From: Flectobacillus rivi
Lineage (GTDB): Bacteria > Bacteroidota > Bacteroidia > Cytophagales > Spirosomataceae
Length of the DNA: 64,000 nucleotides
Direction: 5' to 3'
Assembly (NCBI RefSeq): GCF_030056655.1
Contig: NZ_JASHIE010000002.1
Coordinates: 310,001-374,000, forward strand
A program made the translations under genes and the position numbers. Positions 37,070-45,159 of this stretch are shown here, piece by piece (the stretch's first letter is position 1; every line of letters begins with the position of its first letter). The notes below the pieces were generated by a model. That model had not been told where the DNA came from, ran no database searches, and was given only the letters and a program-made list of their open reading frames with translations.

Positions 37070-37912
37070 ATGCAACCACAAGTAAAGCCTGTTCAGGTGA
37101 TAAAATATAGTAGCCAATCTCTTGAAAAAGAGATGGATGATTTAGTAATTGTAGAAGAACCTTTGGCCATTAGGATTGGGTATGGTGATATTCATCATCG
37201 CTTACAAAAAAACCTTACCGTTACGATGCGTACCCCAGGGCATGATTTCGAATTGACCTTAGGTTTTTTGTATTCTGAGGGAATCATTCAACATCTTTCG
37301 CAGGTGCAATCTATTCGTTACTGCACTGAATTACAACGACTAGAAGAACATGAAAATATTGTTAGGGTAGAATTAAGCCCTGATTTAGATTTGAGTCAAA
37401 CCCTATATGAGCGAAATTTTATGGCATCTTCGAGCTGTGGGATTTGTGGAAAAGCACAAATTGAATCGCTCGAACAACAACAGTGTCTTACTCTCAAGAA
37501 TTGGGAATATCGTATTTCTCCTACATTTTTGTGGGAAATAGAAGAGAAACTCACACAAAATCAAAGTCTTTTTTCTTATACAGGTGGCGCCCATGCAGTG
37601 GCTATTTATGAAAACACTGGCGAATTGGTTTTACTCCGTGAAGATATAGGGCGACACAATGCCTTAGATAAAGTAATCGGTGCTAAATTAGGACTAGAAA
37701 AACAAGTCATGGCTCCTATCCTTGTACTAAGTAGCCGAGTTAGCTATGAGATGATTCAGAAAAGTATTATGTCTCAATTTCCTATTATAGTGGCCGTAGG
37801 TGCACCATCAAGTTTAGCGGTAGAACTGGCAAAACAATTTGGTATTACATTGATTGCTTTTTTACGAAAAGGAAAGTTTAATGTCTATACGCATGAGTTT
37901 AGGGTACAATAG
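37070..37912 (+). CDS. fdhD: Formate dehydrogenase accessory sulfurtransferase FdhD
   Basis: 280 aa, normal FdhD length. It transfers sulfur from a cysteine desulfurase to the bis-MGD molybdenum cofactor, which is needed for formate-dehydrogenase-type enzymes. The sulfur-transfer cysteines are in the loop SSCGICGKAQIE (residues about 122-133). Downstream: FSYTGGAHAVAIY, REDIGRHNALDKVIG and SSRVSYEMIQKS. Its client is probably the YdeP-type oxidoreductase that starts at 38322; a MITE-like element lies between the two genes. Confidence 0.96.
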   Translation: MQPQVKPVQVIKYSSQSLEKEMDDLVIVEEPLAIRIGYGDIHHRLQKNLTVTMRTPGHDFELTLGFLYSEGIIQHLSQVQSIRYCTELQRLEEHENIVRVELSPDLDLSQTLYERNFMASSSCGICGKAQIESLEQQQCLTLKNWEYRISPTFLWEIEEKLTQNQSLFSYTGGAHAVAIYENTGELVLLREDIGRHNALDKVIGAKLGLEKQVMAPILVLSSRVSYEMIQKSIMSQFPIIVAVGAPSSLAVELAKQFGITLIAFLRKGKFNVYTHEFRVQ

Positions 37913-37932
37913 CAGTGGGCAGTTATTGCTTC

Positions 37933-38164
37933 AGTTTCAAAATTTTATTTGCCTCTTATTAGAAAAACAAAATTTCCTTTCGCCACACCTTACTTTTCTT
38001 GTCTTGACACAAGAAAAGTAACCGCAGCGGCGGCCGCAAAAGAAAGTCAAGAAATCCTAATCGGAGTGACGACCCACCTCGCCTGCGGCTCAAACAACAG
38101 GATTTCAGAAAAAACACAAACTCTTTCATTTTTTAATGACTTATAAATTTTAAACATACTCTTA
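37933..38164 (+). repeat. MITE-like element, copy C
   Basis: About 230 bp. Terminal repeats TTTCAAAATTTTATTTG and ATAAATTTTAAACATACT. The hairpin TTACTTTTCTTGT-CTTGAC-ACAAGAAAAGTAA is followed by a 15-bp GC-rich insert CCGCAGCGGCGGCCG, also present in copy D but absent in A and B. A second short insert (TCGGAGTGACGACCC) is private to this copy. Inserted between fdhD and the oxidoreductase gene. Confidence 0.82.
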
Positions 38165-38321
38165 ATTCAATAATGAGAATAAGGAAGATTCAAATAATAA
38201 TATATCAGTGACTTACTTTGAATATATCATTCTGATTATGAGCACCTTCAAATAACTGATATCCTAATAACTAGTATCGTCTTCTTAGATATTTCAAAAT
38301 GCTTAACAATTTGCCATTACT

Positions 38322-40643
38322 ATGAATACAATAGATCAACAACCTTCTGCGCAGCCTCCACAGGATCTGACAGGACTACAGCAAACTGAGCCTGCTCATG
38401 TAGCAGCTGGTTTTAAGGCGGTAAGTAATGCCATCAAACACGTTTTGGGTGCGATGAATGTGGCTAGAGGTACGAAGATATTATTGACACTCAATCAAAA
38501 AGGTGGTGTAGATTGTCCTTCATGTGCTTGGCCCGACCCTGACGGCGAGCGTTCATCTATTGCAGAATATTGTGAAAATGGCGCCAAAGCCATCGCCGAA
38601 GAGGCAACGACGCTCAAAACAGGCCCCGTATTTTTTCAAAGATATAGTATCCAAGAACTTTCCGAAAAATCTGATTATTGGCTTGGTCAACAAGGGCGTT
38701 TGACCCACCCTATGATTGCCAGACAAGGCGAAACTCATTATCGTAAGATTGAATGGAACGAAGCACTCGACCTTATTGCTGAGCACCTCAATGCACTCCC
38801 CTCGCCCGACGACGCCATATTTTATACTTCAGGTAGAACCTCCAACGAAGCGGCATTTTTATATCAATTATTTGCTCGACAATTAGGAACCAACAACCTT
38901 CCCGATTGCTCCAATATGTGCCACGAATCAAGTGGTTCGGCATTAGGTGAGCAATTAGGTTTGGGAAAAGGCTCGGTAACCCTCGAAGACTTTAATCATG
39001 CGCAAGTGATTATGATTTTGGGGCAAAATCCTGGCACAAATCATCCTCGAATGCTCACAGCATTGGAAGAAGCCAAGAAAAACGGTGCTAAAATTGTATC
39101 TGTAAATCCTCTGGTAGAAGCGGGTTTATTGGCATTTAAACATCCTCAACATTTGAGCGATATGCTTGGGAGTGGCACCAAATTGAGCGACCATTATTTA
39201 CAGATAAAAATCAACTCGGATATTGCTCTCATCAAGGCTCTATTGTTGTTATTGGTCAAAAAAGAAGCTACTATCGGGAATGTATTCGACCATGATTTTA
39301 TTCAAAAAAATACCCTTGGGTTCGAAGATTTCTTGACAGATTTGAGTCAGTACAAGCTTGAAGATTTAGTCAAAGAATGTGGCATCAGTCTTGAACAGAT
39401 AGAAGAAGTAGCCGATTTATTGGCTAACTCTCAGCGTATAATTGCCTGTTGGGCAATGGGACTAACCCAACACAAAAACTCAGTAGTAACCATTCAGGAA
39501 TTAGTTAACCTACTTTTGCTTAAAGGAAGTATTGGCAAGCAAGGTGCTGGCACTTGTCCCGTACGAGGGCATTCCAATGTACAAGGAGATCGTACAATGG
39601 GTATTTTTGAAAGACCTTCAAAAGCTTTTTTACAAAAAATAGAAGAAAACTTTGGGTTTACACCGCCACAAAAACATGGTTATGATGTTGTGGCAGCCAT
39701 AAAAGCCATGCAAGCATCCAGTGGCAAGGTATTTATGGGCATGGGAGGCAATTTTCTTTCTGCCACACCCGATACCGAATTTACGGCACAGGCATTACGC
39801 AATTGTGCACTTACTGTGCATGTTTCCACAAAACTGAATAGAAGTCACTTAATCCATGGTAAAACAGCGTTAATTTTACCTGCCATGGGGCGTACCGATG
39901 AAGATCGTCAGGCGGGTGGAGCGCAGTTTGTGACTACCGAAAACTCGATGGGGGTAGTTCAAATGTCGAAAGGAAACCTCACTCCTCCTGCCCCAACAGT
40001 TTGGAGCGAACCAAAAATTATTGCTGAAATAGCACAACGTACCCTTAGAAAGCGCACTCAGCTAGACTGGCTTTCGCTAACACATCATTATGATTCTATC
40101 AGGGATTTAATCGAAAAAACGATTCCAGGTTTTGAAGATTATAATGAAAGAGTTCGCCAAGATGGTGGTTTTTATTTGCCCAATGGACCACGAGAAGGTG
40201 TATTTACCAACACAGCTCAAAAAGCTTTATTCAAAATTTGTCCTCTCGAAACAATTCAGTTGGCAACTGATGAATACCTAATGATGACGATTCGTACTCA
40301 TGACCAGTTCAATACTACTGTTTATGGCTTGGATGACCGCTACAGAGGTATTTTCAACGAAAGAAGAGTCATTTTAATGAACGATGAGGATATTGCTTCG
40401 ACTGGTTTACAGCAATATGACTTAGTGGATTTACATAACTATCATGGAGGTGTACATCGTTTGGCAGAAAAATTCATTGTGGTTCCGTACAATATTCCAC
40501 GCCAAAACGTCGCAACCTATTTTCCTGAAGCCAACGTACTGGTTCCTATCGACAGTGTTGCCGACGTGAGTAATACTCCAACCTCAAAATCTGTCATAAT
40601 CAAGTTGACAAAAAATAATTTAGGAGCAATATACAACAAGTAA
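38322..40643 (+). CDS. FdhF/YdeP-type molybdopterin oxidoreductase
   Basis: 773 aa. The N-terminal DCPSCAWPDPDGE and EYCENGAKAIAEEA are the YdeP-family signature; a four-Cys [4Fe-4S] loop as in true formate dehydrogenases is not evident. The Mo-ligand region reads DCSNMCHESSGSALG, with Cys instead of selenocysteine. Bis-MGD binding segments: SVNPLVEAGLLAF, GQNPGTNHPR, KQGAGTCPVRGHSNVQGDRT and C-terminal TTVYGLDDRYRGIF. Cytoplasmic, no signal. FdhD next door should sulfurate its cofactor. The substrate is unknown; E. coli YdeP is linked to acid resistance, not shown to oxidise formate. Confidence 0.92.
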   Translation: MNTIDQQPSAQPPQDLTGLQQTEPAHVAAGFKAVSNAIKHVLGAMNVARGTKILLTLNQKGGVDCPSCAWPDPDGERSSIAEYCENGAKAIAEEATTLKTGPVFFQRYSIQELSEKSDYWLGQQGRLTHPMIARQGETHYRKIEWNEALDLIAEHLNALPSPDDAIFYTSGRTSNEAAFLYQLFARQLGTNNLPDCSNMCHESSGSALGEQLGLGKGSVTLEDFNHAQVIMILGQNPGTNHPRMLTALEEAKKNGAKIVSVNPLVEAGLLAFKHPQHLSDMLGSGTKLSDHYLQIKINSDIALIKALLLLLVKKEATIGNVFDHDFIQKNTLGFEDFLTDLSQYKLEDLVKECGISLEQIEEVADLLANSQRIIACWAMGLTQHKNSVVTIQELVNLLLLKGSIGKQGAGTCPVRGHSNVQGDRTMGIFERPSKAFLQKIEENFGFTPPQKHGYDVVAAIKAMQASSGKVFMGMGGNFLSATPDTEFTAQALRNCALTVHVSTKLNRSHLIHGKTALILPAMGRTDEDRQAGGAQFVTTENSMGVVQMSKGNLTPPAPTVWSEPKIIAEIAQRTLRKRTQLDWLSLTHHYDSIRDLIEKTIPGFEDYNERVRQDGGFYLPNGPREGVFTNTAQKALFKICPLETIQLATDEYLMMTIRTHDQFNTTVYGLDDRYRGIFNERRVILMNDEDIASTGLQQYDLVDLHNYHGGVHRLAEKFIVVPYNIPRQNVATYFPEANVLVPIDSVADVSNTPTSKSVIIKLTKNNLGAIYNK

Positions 40644-40825
40644 CGTAGTGAATTTCTTATTACTGGACAAAACGAGTAAGAGAAATTCAGGAGCTTAGAG
40701 TTCTTCACTAAACTTTATTAATACAGTTTAAAAAAGTGAATAATCATGCAAAATTAACTTTATCAATTATATAACATTGATAAGCCTGATTATTAGGATT
40801 TTTTACAGAACCCAATCTTTTTATC

Positions 40826-40995
40826 AGCTCCGTAGGAGCGACAGTTTGGTAGTCGTGAATTTATTTACTGACCTATTAAAAGAGCGCCGTAGGTGTGACA
40901 GACTTCAAGATAGTTTGCTTTCTGTCGCACCTACGGCGCTCAAAAAAGGTTTTTCTCAAGACTTATTGCTACCAAACTGTCGCTCCTACGGAGCT
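40826..40995. repeat. Nested palindromic repeat, copy 2
   Basis: 170 bp with the same two-level architecture as 650-817. The outer arms are AGCTCCGTAGGAGCG / CGCTCCTACGGAGCT extended by ACAGTTTGGTAG / CTACCAAACTGT. The inner arms are GAGCGCCGTAGGTG and CACCTACGGCGCTC. The outer extension is perfect here but decayed in copy 1. It lies between the oxidoreductase gene and the papain-like protease gene. At 41052-41079 the AAGTCCAAGACTAA / CTTGAACTAG repeat follows. Confidence 0.82.
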
Positions 40996-41155
40996 TTTAC
41001 AAAGGAAAACAAAAAAAAATTCGTTTACTCAAGCTTATTTTGCTCGCTAACTTAAGTCCAAGACTAAATCTTGAACTAGGAACTTGCACAGCGACCATTG
41101 TCGAAAACCGATTGCTCAAAGCTCATTGCCGAAAGCCCAAAGCCTAAACTAACAC

Positions 41156-42379
41156 ATGTCTAAAAGAACTGGTGGTTATTTGGCAGGAAGAGTCCCTGCC
41201 GATGCCAAAAGAAGAATTGCTAAAAGCCAAAAAGTATTACCACAAAAGGTAGATTTACGTCCATTTTTAACTTCTATTGAAGAGCAGGTGGGCAACAGTT
41301 GCGTAGCCAATGCGTTGGCTGGTGCGTATGAATATCTTGCCAAAAGAGAATTAGGTGACTCCGAAGATGTGAGTCGCTTATTTATCTATTTCAATGCTCG
41401 ATATATTGGTGACAATCATGATAAAGACGAAGGTTCATATATGGAATATGCCATTCAGGGCTTAAAAGAATATGGTGCCTGTGCCGAAAATCTTTGGCCA
41501 AATGAGTATGACTATGTCAACGACGAACCAAGTTCTGAGGCTTATGACCAAGGCGGTAATTTCAAGATTGTAGATGCCGAATTTATCGAAACGGATCTCA
41601 ATCTTTGGCGTGAAACTTTGGCAGATGGCTACCCTATTGCTTTTGCACTGAATACATTCAATTCTTTTGATGATGCTTCCAAAAACAAAGGACGGGTTCC
41701 CATGCCTCGCAAATCGGATAATGTCCGCGAAGAACATGGTTGGCATGCCATGCTATGTGTAGGATATTCAGATATTGATAAGGTATTTATTGTTCGTAAC
41801 TCTTGGGGTGTTGAATGGGGTGACAAAGGTTATTGCTATATTCCTTACGACTATGTTATGAACGAGGAGTTTAATGGTCAAGATAGCTGGATTATTAAAT
41901 CTGTCGAAAACCTTGATTATAGCGAAGGAGTGGAAGTAGAAGACGATTCTTCGTATTTCTATGATGAGGACTATCTGGTCATCAACGATTTTTATGTATA
42001 TACTGAAGATACGGATGCTTTTCTTGAAGATTTGGAAAGTCTATTAGATGAATATGTCGAAGAGGAAGAAAACTATTATTTCGAATATGAAATCGATGAG
42101 GATGATAACGGGACTTATGTACAATTAACCGAATTTTATCTTTATACAGAAAATGAAGAAGATTTCCTCTCTGATTTAGAAGATTTAGCCATCGAATACG
42201 GTGACGAAGATGGTTATGATTACAGTATAGAAGGTGCGGAAGAAGAAGATGATGATGAAGAAGAGGAAGAGGACGAAGAAGAAGACGAGGACGAAGAAGA
42301 AGATGAGGACGAAGAAGAAGACGAGGATGAAGAAGAAGACGAGGACGAGGATACCAGTAATAAAAGAAAACGTAAGTAA
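41156..42379 (+). CDS. Papain-like (C1) peptidase with repetitive acidic tail
   Basis: 407 aa, no signal peptide. The catalytic domain covers residues about 20-255: Cys in EEQVGNSCVANALAG, His in REEHGWHAMLCVGY and Asn in IVRNSWGVEWGDKGYC, so the C-H-N triad is complete. Residues about 270-360 hold two similar segments (INDFYVYTEDTDAFLEDLES and LTEFYLYTENEEDFLSDLED). The last 45 residues are Asp/Glu only, built from an 18-bp DNA repeat, ending in a basic SNKRKRK. The N-terminus is basic (MSKRTGGYLAGRVPADAKRR). Probably cytoplasmic or autoprocessed; target unknown. Confidence 0.88.
   Translation: MSKRTGGYLAGRVPADAKRRIAKSQKVLPQKVDLRPFLTSIEEQVGNSCVANALAGAYEYLAKRELGDSEDVSRLFIYFNARYIGDNHDKDEGSYMEYAIQGLKEYGACAENLWPNEYDYVNDEPSSEAYDQGGNFKIVDAEFIETDLNLWRETLADGYPIAFALNTFNSFDDASKNKGRVPMPRKSDNVREEHGWHAMLCVGYSDIDKVFIVRNSWGVEWGDKGYCYIPYDYVMNEEFNGQDSWIIKSVENLDYSEGVEVEDDSSYFYDEDYLVINDFYVYTEDTDAFLEDLESLLDEYVEEEENYYFEYEIDEDDNGTYVQLTEFYLYTENEEDFLSDLEDLAIEYGDEDGYDYSIEGAEEEDDDEEEEEDEEEDEDEEEDEDEEEDEDEEEDEDEDTSNKRKRK
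42269..42352 (+). repeat. In-frame 18-bp tandem repeat (acidic tail)
   Basis: Four copies of GAGGACGAAGAAGAAGAC-type units (42269-42286, 42287-42304, 42305-42322, 42323-42340) plus a partial unit, differing at only single third positions. Each unit codes EDEEED. Length change by slippage would alter the tail without a frameshift. Confidence 0.85.
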
Positions 42380-42549
42380 TTTCCATCCGTGGCGAGTGTC
42401 CCAACTCGACAACTGGCGGCAGCATAACGGACTATGTTTAGCTTCAGCACTTTATAAACAAGTTTTGCTGTCGCCAGTTGGTTAGAGAAACACTAACCAA
42501 AAGTGTAGCACATCCTAATAACGAATACACAAATAACTTATACTCAACT

Positions 42550-43017
42550 ATGGCAAGCCTTTTTTCAAAACTTAATTACAAAGGTCAGAGTACAGTTTTG
42601 GTACTTGGTGCACCAGAATCCTTTGAGCAGGCATTGGATGAAATTGTTGGACAAGCTCAAATTCTAACTGCTGTCGAGGATACCGAAGTTATCGATTTTG
42701 TCATCAGTTTTGTAATGACTTTACAAGAAATTGAAAAAAGCATCAATACCATAGCTCCTAAACTGGGTAAAGATGCTACTATATGGTTTTGCTACCCCAA
42801 AGGAACATCCAAAAAATACCGATGTGAGTTCAATCGTGACAATGGCTGGGCTGCTGTTGCTGCACATAACCTCGAAACCGTTCGTATGGTGGCCATTGAT
42901 GAAGATTGGAGTGCATTACGCTTTAGAGATGTGGCTTTTGTCAAAAAAATTACTCGTCGAGAAAGTTTTGCTCTTACCGAAGAAGCTAAAAACCGCACCA
43001 CACAAAAAGATGTTTAG
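42550..43017 (+). CDS. Conserved small cytoplasmic protein (unknown function)
   Basis: 155 aa from the ATG at 42550 (a GTG at 42481 is in frame upstream). Soluble, no signal. It resembles a conserved Bacteroidota family: VLVLGAPESFEQAL, ATIWFCYPKGTSKKYRCEFN, then NLETVRMVAIDEDWSALRFR. The PKGTSKK and AIDEDWSALRFR blocks are the recognisable core; I recall DUF3052-like naming but cannot confirm it. It follows the acidic-tail protease by 170 bp on the same strand, so the two may be co-expressed. Its stop codon TAG is the last bases before MITE copy D. Confidence 0.7.
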   Translation: MASLFSKLNYKGQSTVLVLGAPESFEQALDEIVGQAQILTAVEDTEVIDFVISFVMTLQEIEKSINTIAPKLGKDATIWFCYPKGTSKKYRCEFNRDNGWAAVAAHNLETVRMVAIDEDWSALRFRDVAFVKKITRRESFALTEEAKNRTTQKDV

Positions 43018-43240
43018 TGTATGTTTAAATTTTATAAGTCCTGAAAAATAAAAAAATTTGTACTTATTTTTTCTGAAATCCTGCTGTTTGAGCCGTAGGC
43101 GAGTTTAGGATTTCTTGACTTTCTTTTGCGGCCGCCGCTGCGGTTACTTTTCTTGTGTCAAGACAAGAAAAGTAAGGAGTGGCGAACAGAAATTTTGTTT
43201 CTTCTACAAATGCCAAATAAAATTTTTAAACATACTCTTA
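43016..43240 (-). repeat. MITE-like element, copy D
   Basis: About 225 bp, opposite orientation to copy C. Terminal repeats GTATGTTTAAATTTTAT and AAATTTTTAAACATAC. It contains the shared 15-bp GC insert (here CGGCCGCCGCTGCGG) and the central hairpin. Its left end abuts the TAG stop of the gene at 42550. With copy C it brackets 4.85 kb carrying the oxidoreductase, the protease and the small gene. Confidence 0.82.
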
Positions 43241-43332
43241 GTTGACTTAGATACCCAGACCTGTAACGATTTTGATAGTCATGTAACATTTTTAATATTT
43301 TCACTTTTTAATATTAAAATAACCAACTAACT

Positions 43333-43357
43333 ATCAATACATTACAAAAATGTAACA
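43333..43357. promoter_or_regulatory. Candidate operator of the fructan sensor, site 1
   Basis: The 13-nt block ATCAATACATTAC is followed by AATGTAACA after 3 nt, forming the dyad TACATT-N5-AATGTA. 21 of 25 positions equal the site at 47940-47964 in front of the sugar porter. It lies 98 bp before the GH32 ATG. Confidence 0.55.
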
Positions 43358-43455
43358 TTTTTAAAGGTATCTGTTCATTTTACAAAAGAAGGATTATCAA
43401 GGTCATAGTAGTTTTGAATGACAAAACATTCAAATTCCATATTTCTAACAAAACT

Positions 43456-45036
43456 ATGTCTGCAAAAGCTATCATCACATATTTATCATTAGGCATACTT
43501 CCTATTTTGTCAGCTGAGGCGCAGCAAGCTGTTCCTGATACCAAATATGATGAGCCTCATCGTCTTCAATACCATTTTTCACCGCCCAAAGGCTGGATGA
43601 ACGACCCCAATGGTATGGTTTATTATCAAGGCGAATACCATTTGTTTTATCAACATTATCCTGACAAAAATGTGTGGGGTCCAATGCACTGGGGGCATGC
43701 CATCAGTAAAAATTTGACTCATTGGAAAAACCTTCCTATTGGTTTATATCCCGATTCTTTGGGTTATATCTTTTCAGGAAGTGCGGTAGTGGATTGGAAA
43801 AACACGAGCGGTTTTGGTAAAAACAACAAGCCTCCTTTAATTGCCATGTTTACTTATCATAACCCTGTAGGCGAACGAGCAGGTACTATTGATTTCCAGA
43901 CACAAGGAATAGCCTACAGTAATGATAATGGGCGTACTTGGACAAAATACGCTCAAAATCCAGTTATTAAAAACCCTGGTATTCGTGATTTTAGAGACCC
44001 AAAAGTTAGCTGGGATGAGCAACATCAACAGTGGTTAGTAACTGTGGCAGCACAAGACCATGCCGAAATATGGACATCAAAAAATCTAAAAGACTGGCAA
44101 CGTGCAAGTAGCTTTGGCAAAGAATGGGGCAATCATGATGGTGTGTGGGAGTGCCCAGACTTCTTCCAATTGTCAACTCCTGAGGGTAAAAAATGGGTGC
44201 TTATCATCAATATCAACCCTGGTGCACCAAACGGCGGTTCGGGCACACAGTATTTTTTAGGAGATTTTGATGGAAAAAATTTCATCCTTGATGAATCTAC
44301 AAAACCCTATATTCAAAATAATCAAGGTTTGTGGATGGACTACGGTCGTGACAATTATGCGGGTGTAACTTGGTCGGATGTACCACAAAAAGACGGTCGA
44401 AGAATCTTGATTGGTTGGATGAGCAACTGGCAATATGCCCAAAAAGTACCGACAGAAGCTTGGCGTAGTGCAGCAACACTCCCACGTGTATTGTCTTTAC
44501 AAAAAACTACCCAAGGATACCGATTAATTTCTGAGCCTGTCAAAGAGTTAAAAGATTTGAGAGTTGCTAATAAAAGCTATGTTTTACCACAAGCCAAAAC
44601 ATTATCTTCCGAATCGTGGACGCCTAAGCTAGGTTTCAAACCGACTTTATCAGAACTAGAAATAGAATTCGAAAAACCTCGTTCTGGGAAAGTTTCGTTA
44701 GTGTTTTCAAATACAAAAGGGGAAAAATACAGCATAGGATACGATAGTCAGTCTAATCAATTTTTCAGCGATAGAAGCCAAGCAGGTGACCATAGTTTCT
44801 CGAAAGAGTTTTTTGAGAAAATAGATATTGCTCCTCGTTTTACTGAAAATAATACCGTTAAACTACATTTGTTTGTTGATGTAGCTTCGGCCGAACTATT
44901 CGCAGATAATGGCAAAACTGTCATGACTGATATTTTCTTCCCAAGCGAAAACTTTAACCAATTTAGTATTCAATCTACAGAAGCAGGGGTAAAAGTCAAA
45001 ACCTTGAAAATCTGGGCTTTGAAAAAAGCTTGGTAA
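43456..45036 (+). CDS. GH32 exo-fructanase (levanase/inulinase/invertase type)
   Basis: 526 aa from the ATG at 43456; a TTG at 43414 is in frame but less likely. Signal peptide IITYLSLGILPILSAEA. Catalytic five-blade propeller: nucleophile Asp in WMNDPNGM, the RDP motif in FRDPKVSWD and the acid/base Glu in WECPDFFQL. The C-terminal beta-sandwich typical of GH32 follows (residues about 380-526). It hydrolyses fructans or sucrose to fructose in the periplasm. Single GH32 in the locus, next to a fructose-type sensor, porter and kinase. Confidence 0.95.
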   Translation: MSAKAIITYLSLGILPILSAEAQQAVPDTKYDEPHRLQYHFSPPKGWMNDPNGMVYYQGEYHLFYQHYPDKNVWGPMHWGHAISKNLTHWKNLPIGLYPDSLGYIFSGSAVVDWKNTSGFGKNNKPPLIAMFTYHNPVGERAGTIDFQTQGIAYSNDNGRTWTKYAQNPVIKNPGIRDFRDPKVSWDEQHQQWLVTVAAQDHAEIWTSKNLKDWQRASSFGKEWGNHDGVWECPDFFQLSTPEGKKWVLIININPGAPNGGSGTQYFLGDFDGKNFILDESTKPYIQNNQGLWMDYGRDNYAGVTWSDVPQKDGRRILIGWMSNWQYAQKVPTEAWRSAATLPRVLSLQKTTQGYRLISEPVKELKDLRVANKSYVLPQAKTLSSESWTPKLGFKPTLSELEIEFEKPRSGKVSLVFSNTKGEKYSIGYDSQSNQFFSDRSQAGDHSFSKEFFEKIDIAPRFTENNTVKLHLFVDVASAELFADNGKTVMTDIFFPSENFNQFSIQSTEAGVKVKTLKIWALKKAW

Positions 45037-45084
45037 CGTAAGTATTTGAACTAAGACTCAAAGCATCTCAACCTGACCCCTTCT

Positions 45085-45128
45085 CAAAAAGATAAGCTAT
45101 GTTTCTCCAAACATTGTTTATCTTTTTG
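45085..45128 (+). terminator. Terminator after GH32
   Basis: CAAAAAGATAA / TTATCTTTTTG, an 11-bp stem of mostly A-T pairs with a 22-nt loop; T-run inside the stem. Weak but well placed between the GH32 gene and the sensor gene. Confidence 0.6.
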
Positions 45129-45159
45129 TCATTTAGGGATAACCCATTTCTTCATCAAT

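Noticed and set aside
37949..38146. 65-aa ORF with an LDTRKV core inside MITE copy C
   Set aside because: The same translated core appears in other copies in different contexts; it is repeat sequence, not a gene.
38322..40643. Selenocysteine in the formate-dehydrogenase-like protein
   Set aside because: No in-frame TGA is seen at the metal-ligand region; the codon there gives Cys (NMCHESSG).
42269..42352. CRISPR-like short repeat array
   Set aside because: The units are contiguous 18-bp coding repeats without spacers, inside a clear ORF.
42185..42450. Minus-strand ORFs rich in Ser, Phe or Leu under the acidic tail
   Set aside because: They are reading-frame shadows of the GAA/GAC repeat that codes the Asp/Glu tail; composition alone explains them.
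37933..43240. Composite transposon
   Set aside because: No transposase or recombinase gene lies between the inverted elements; mobility remains only a possibility.
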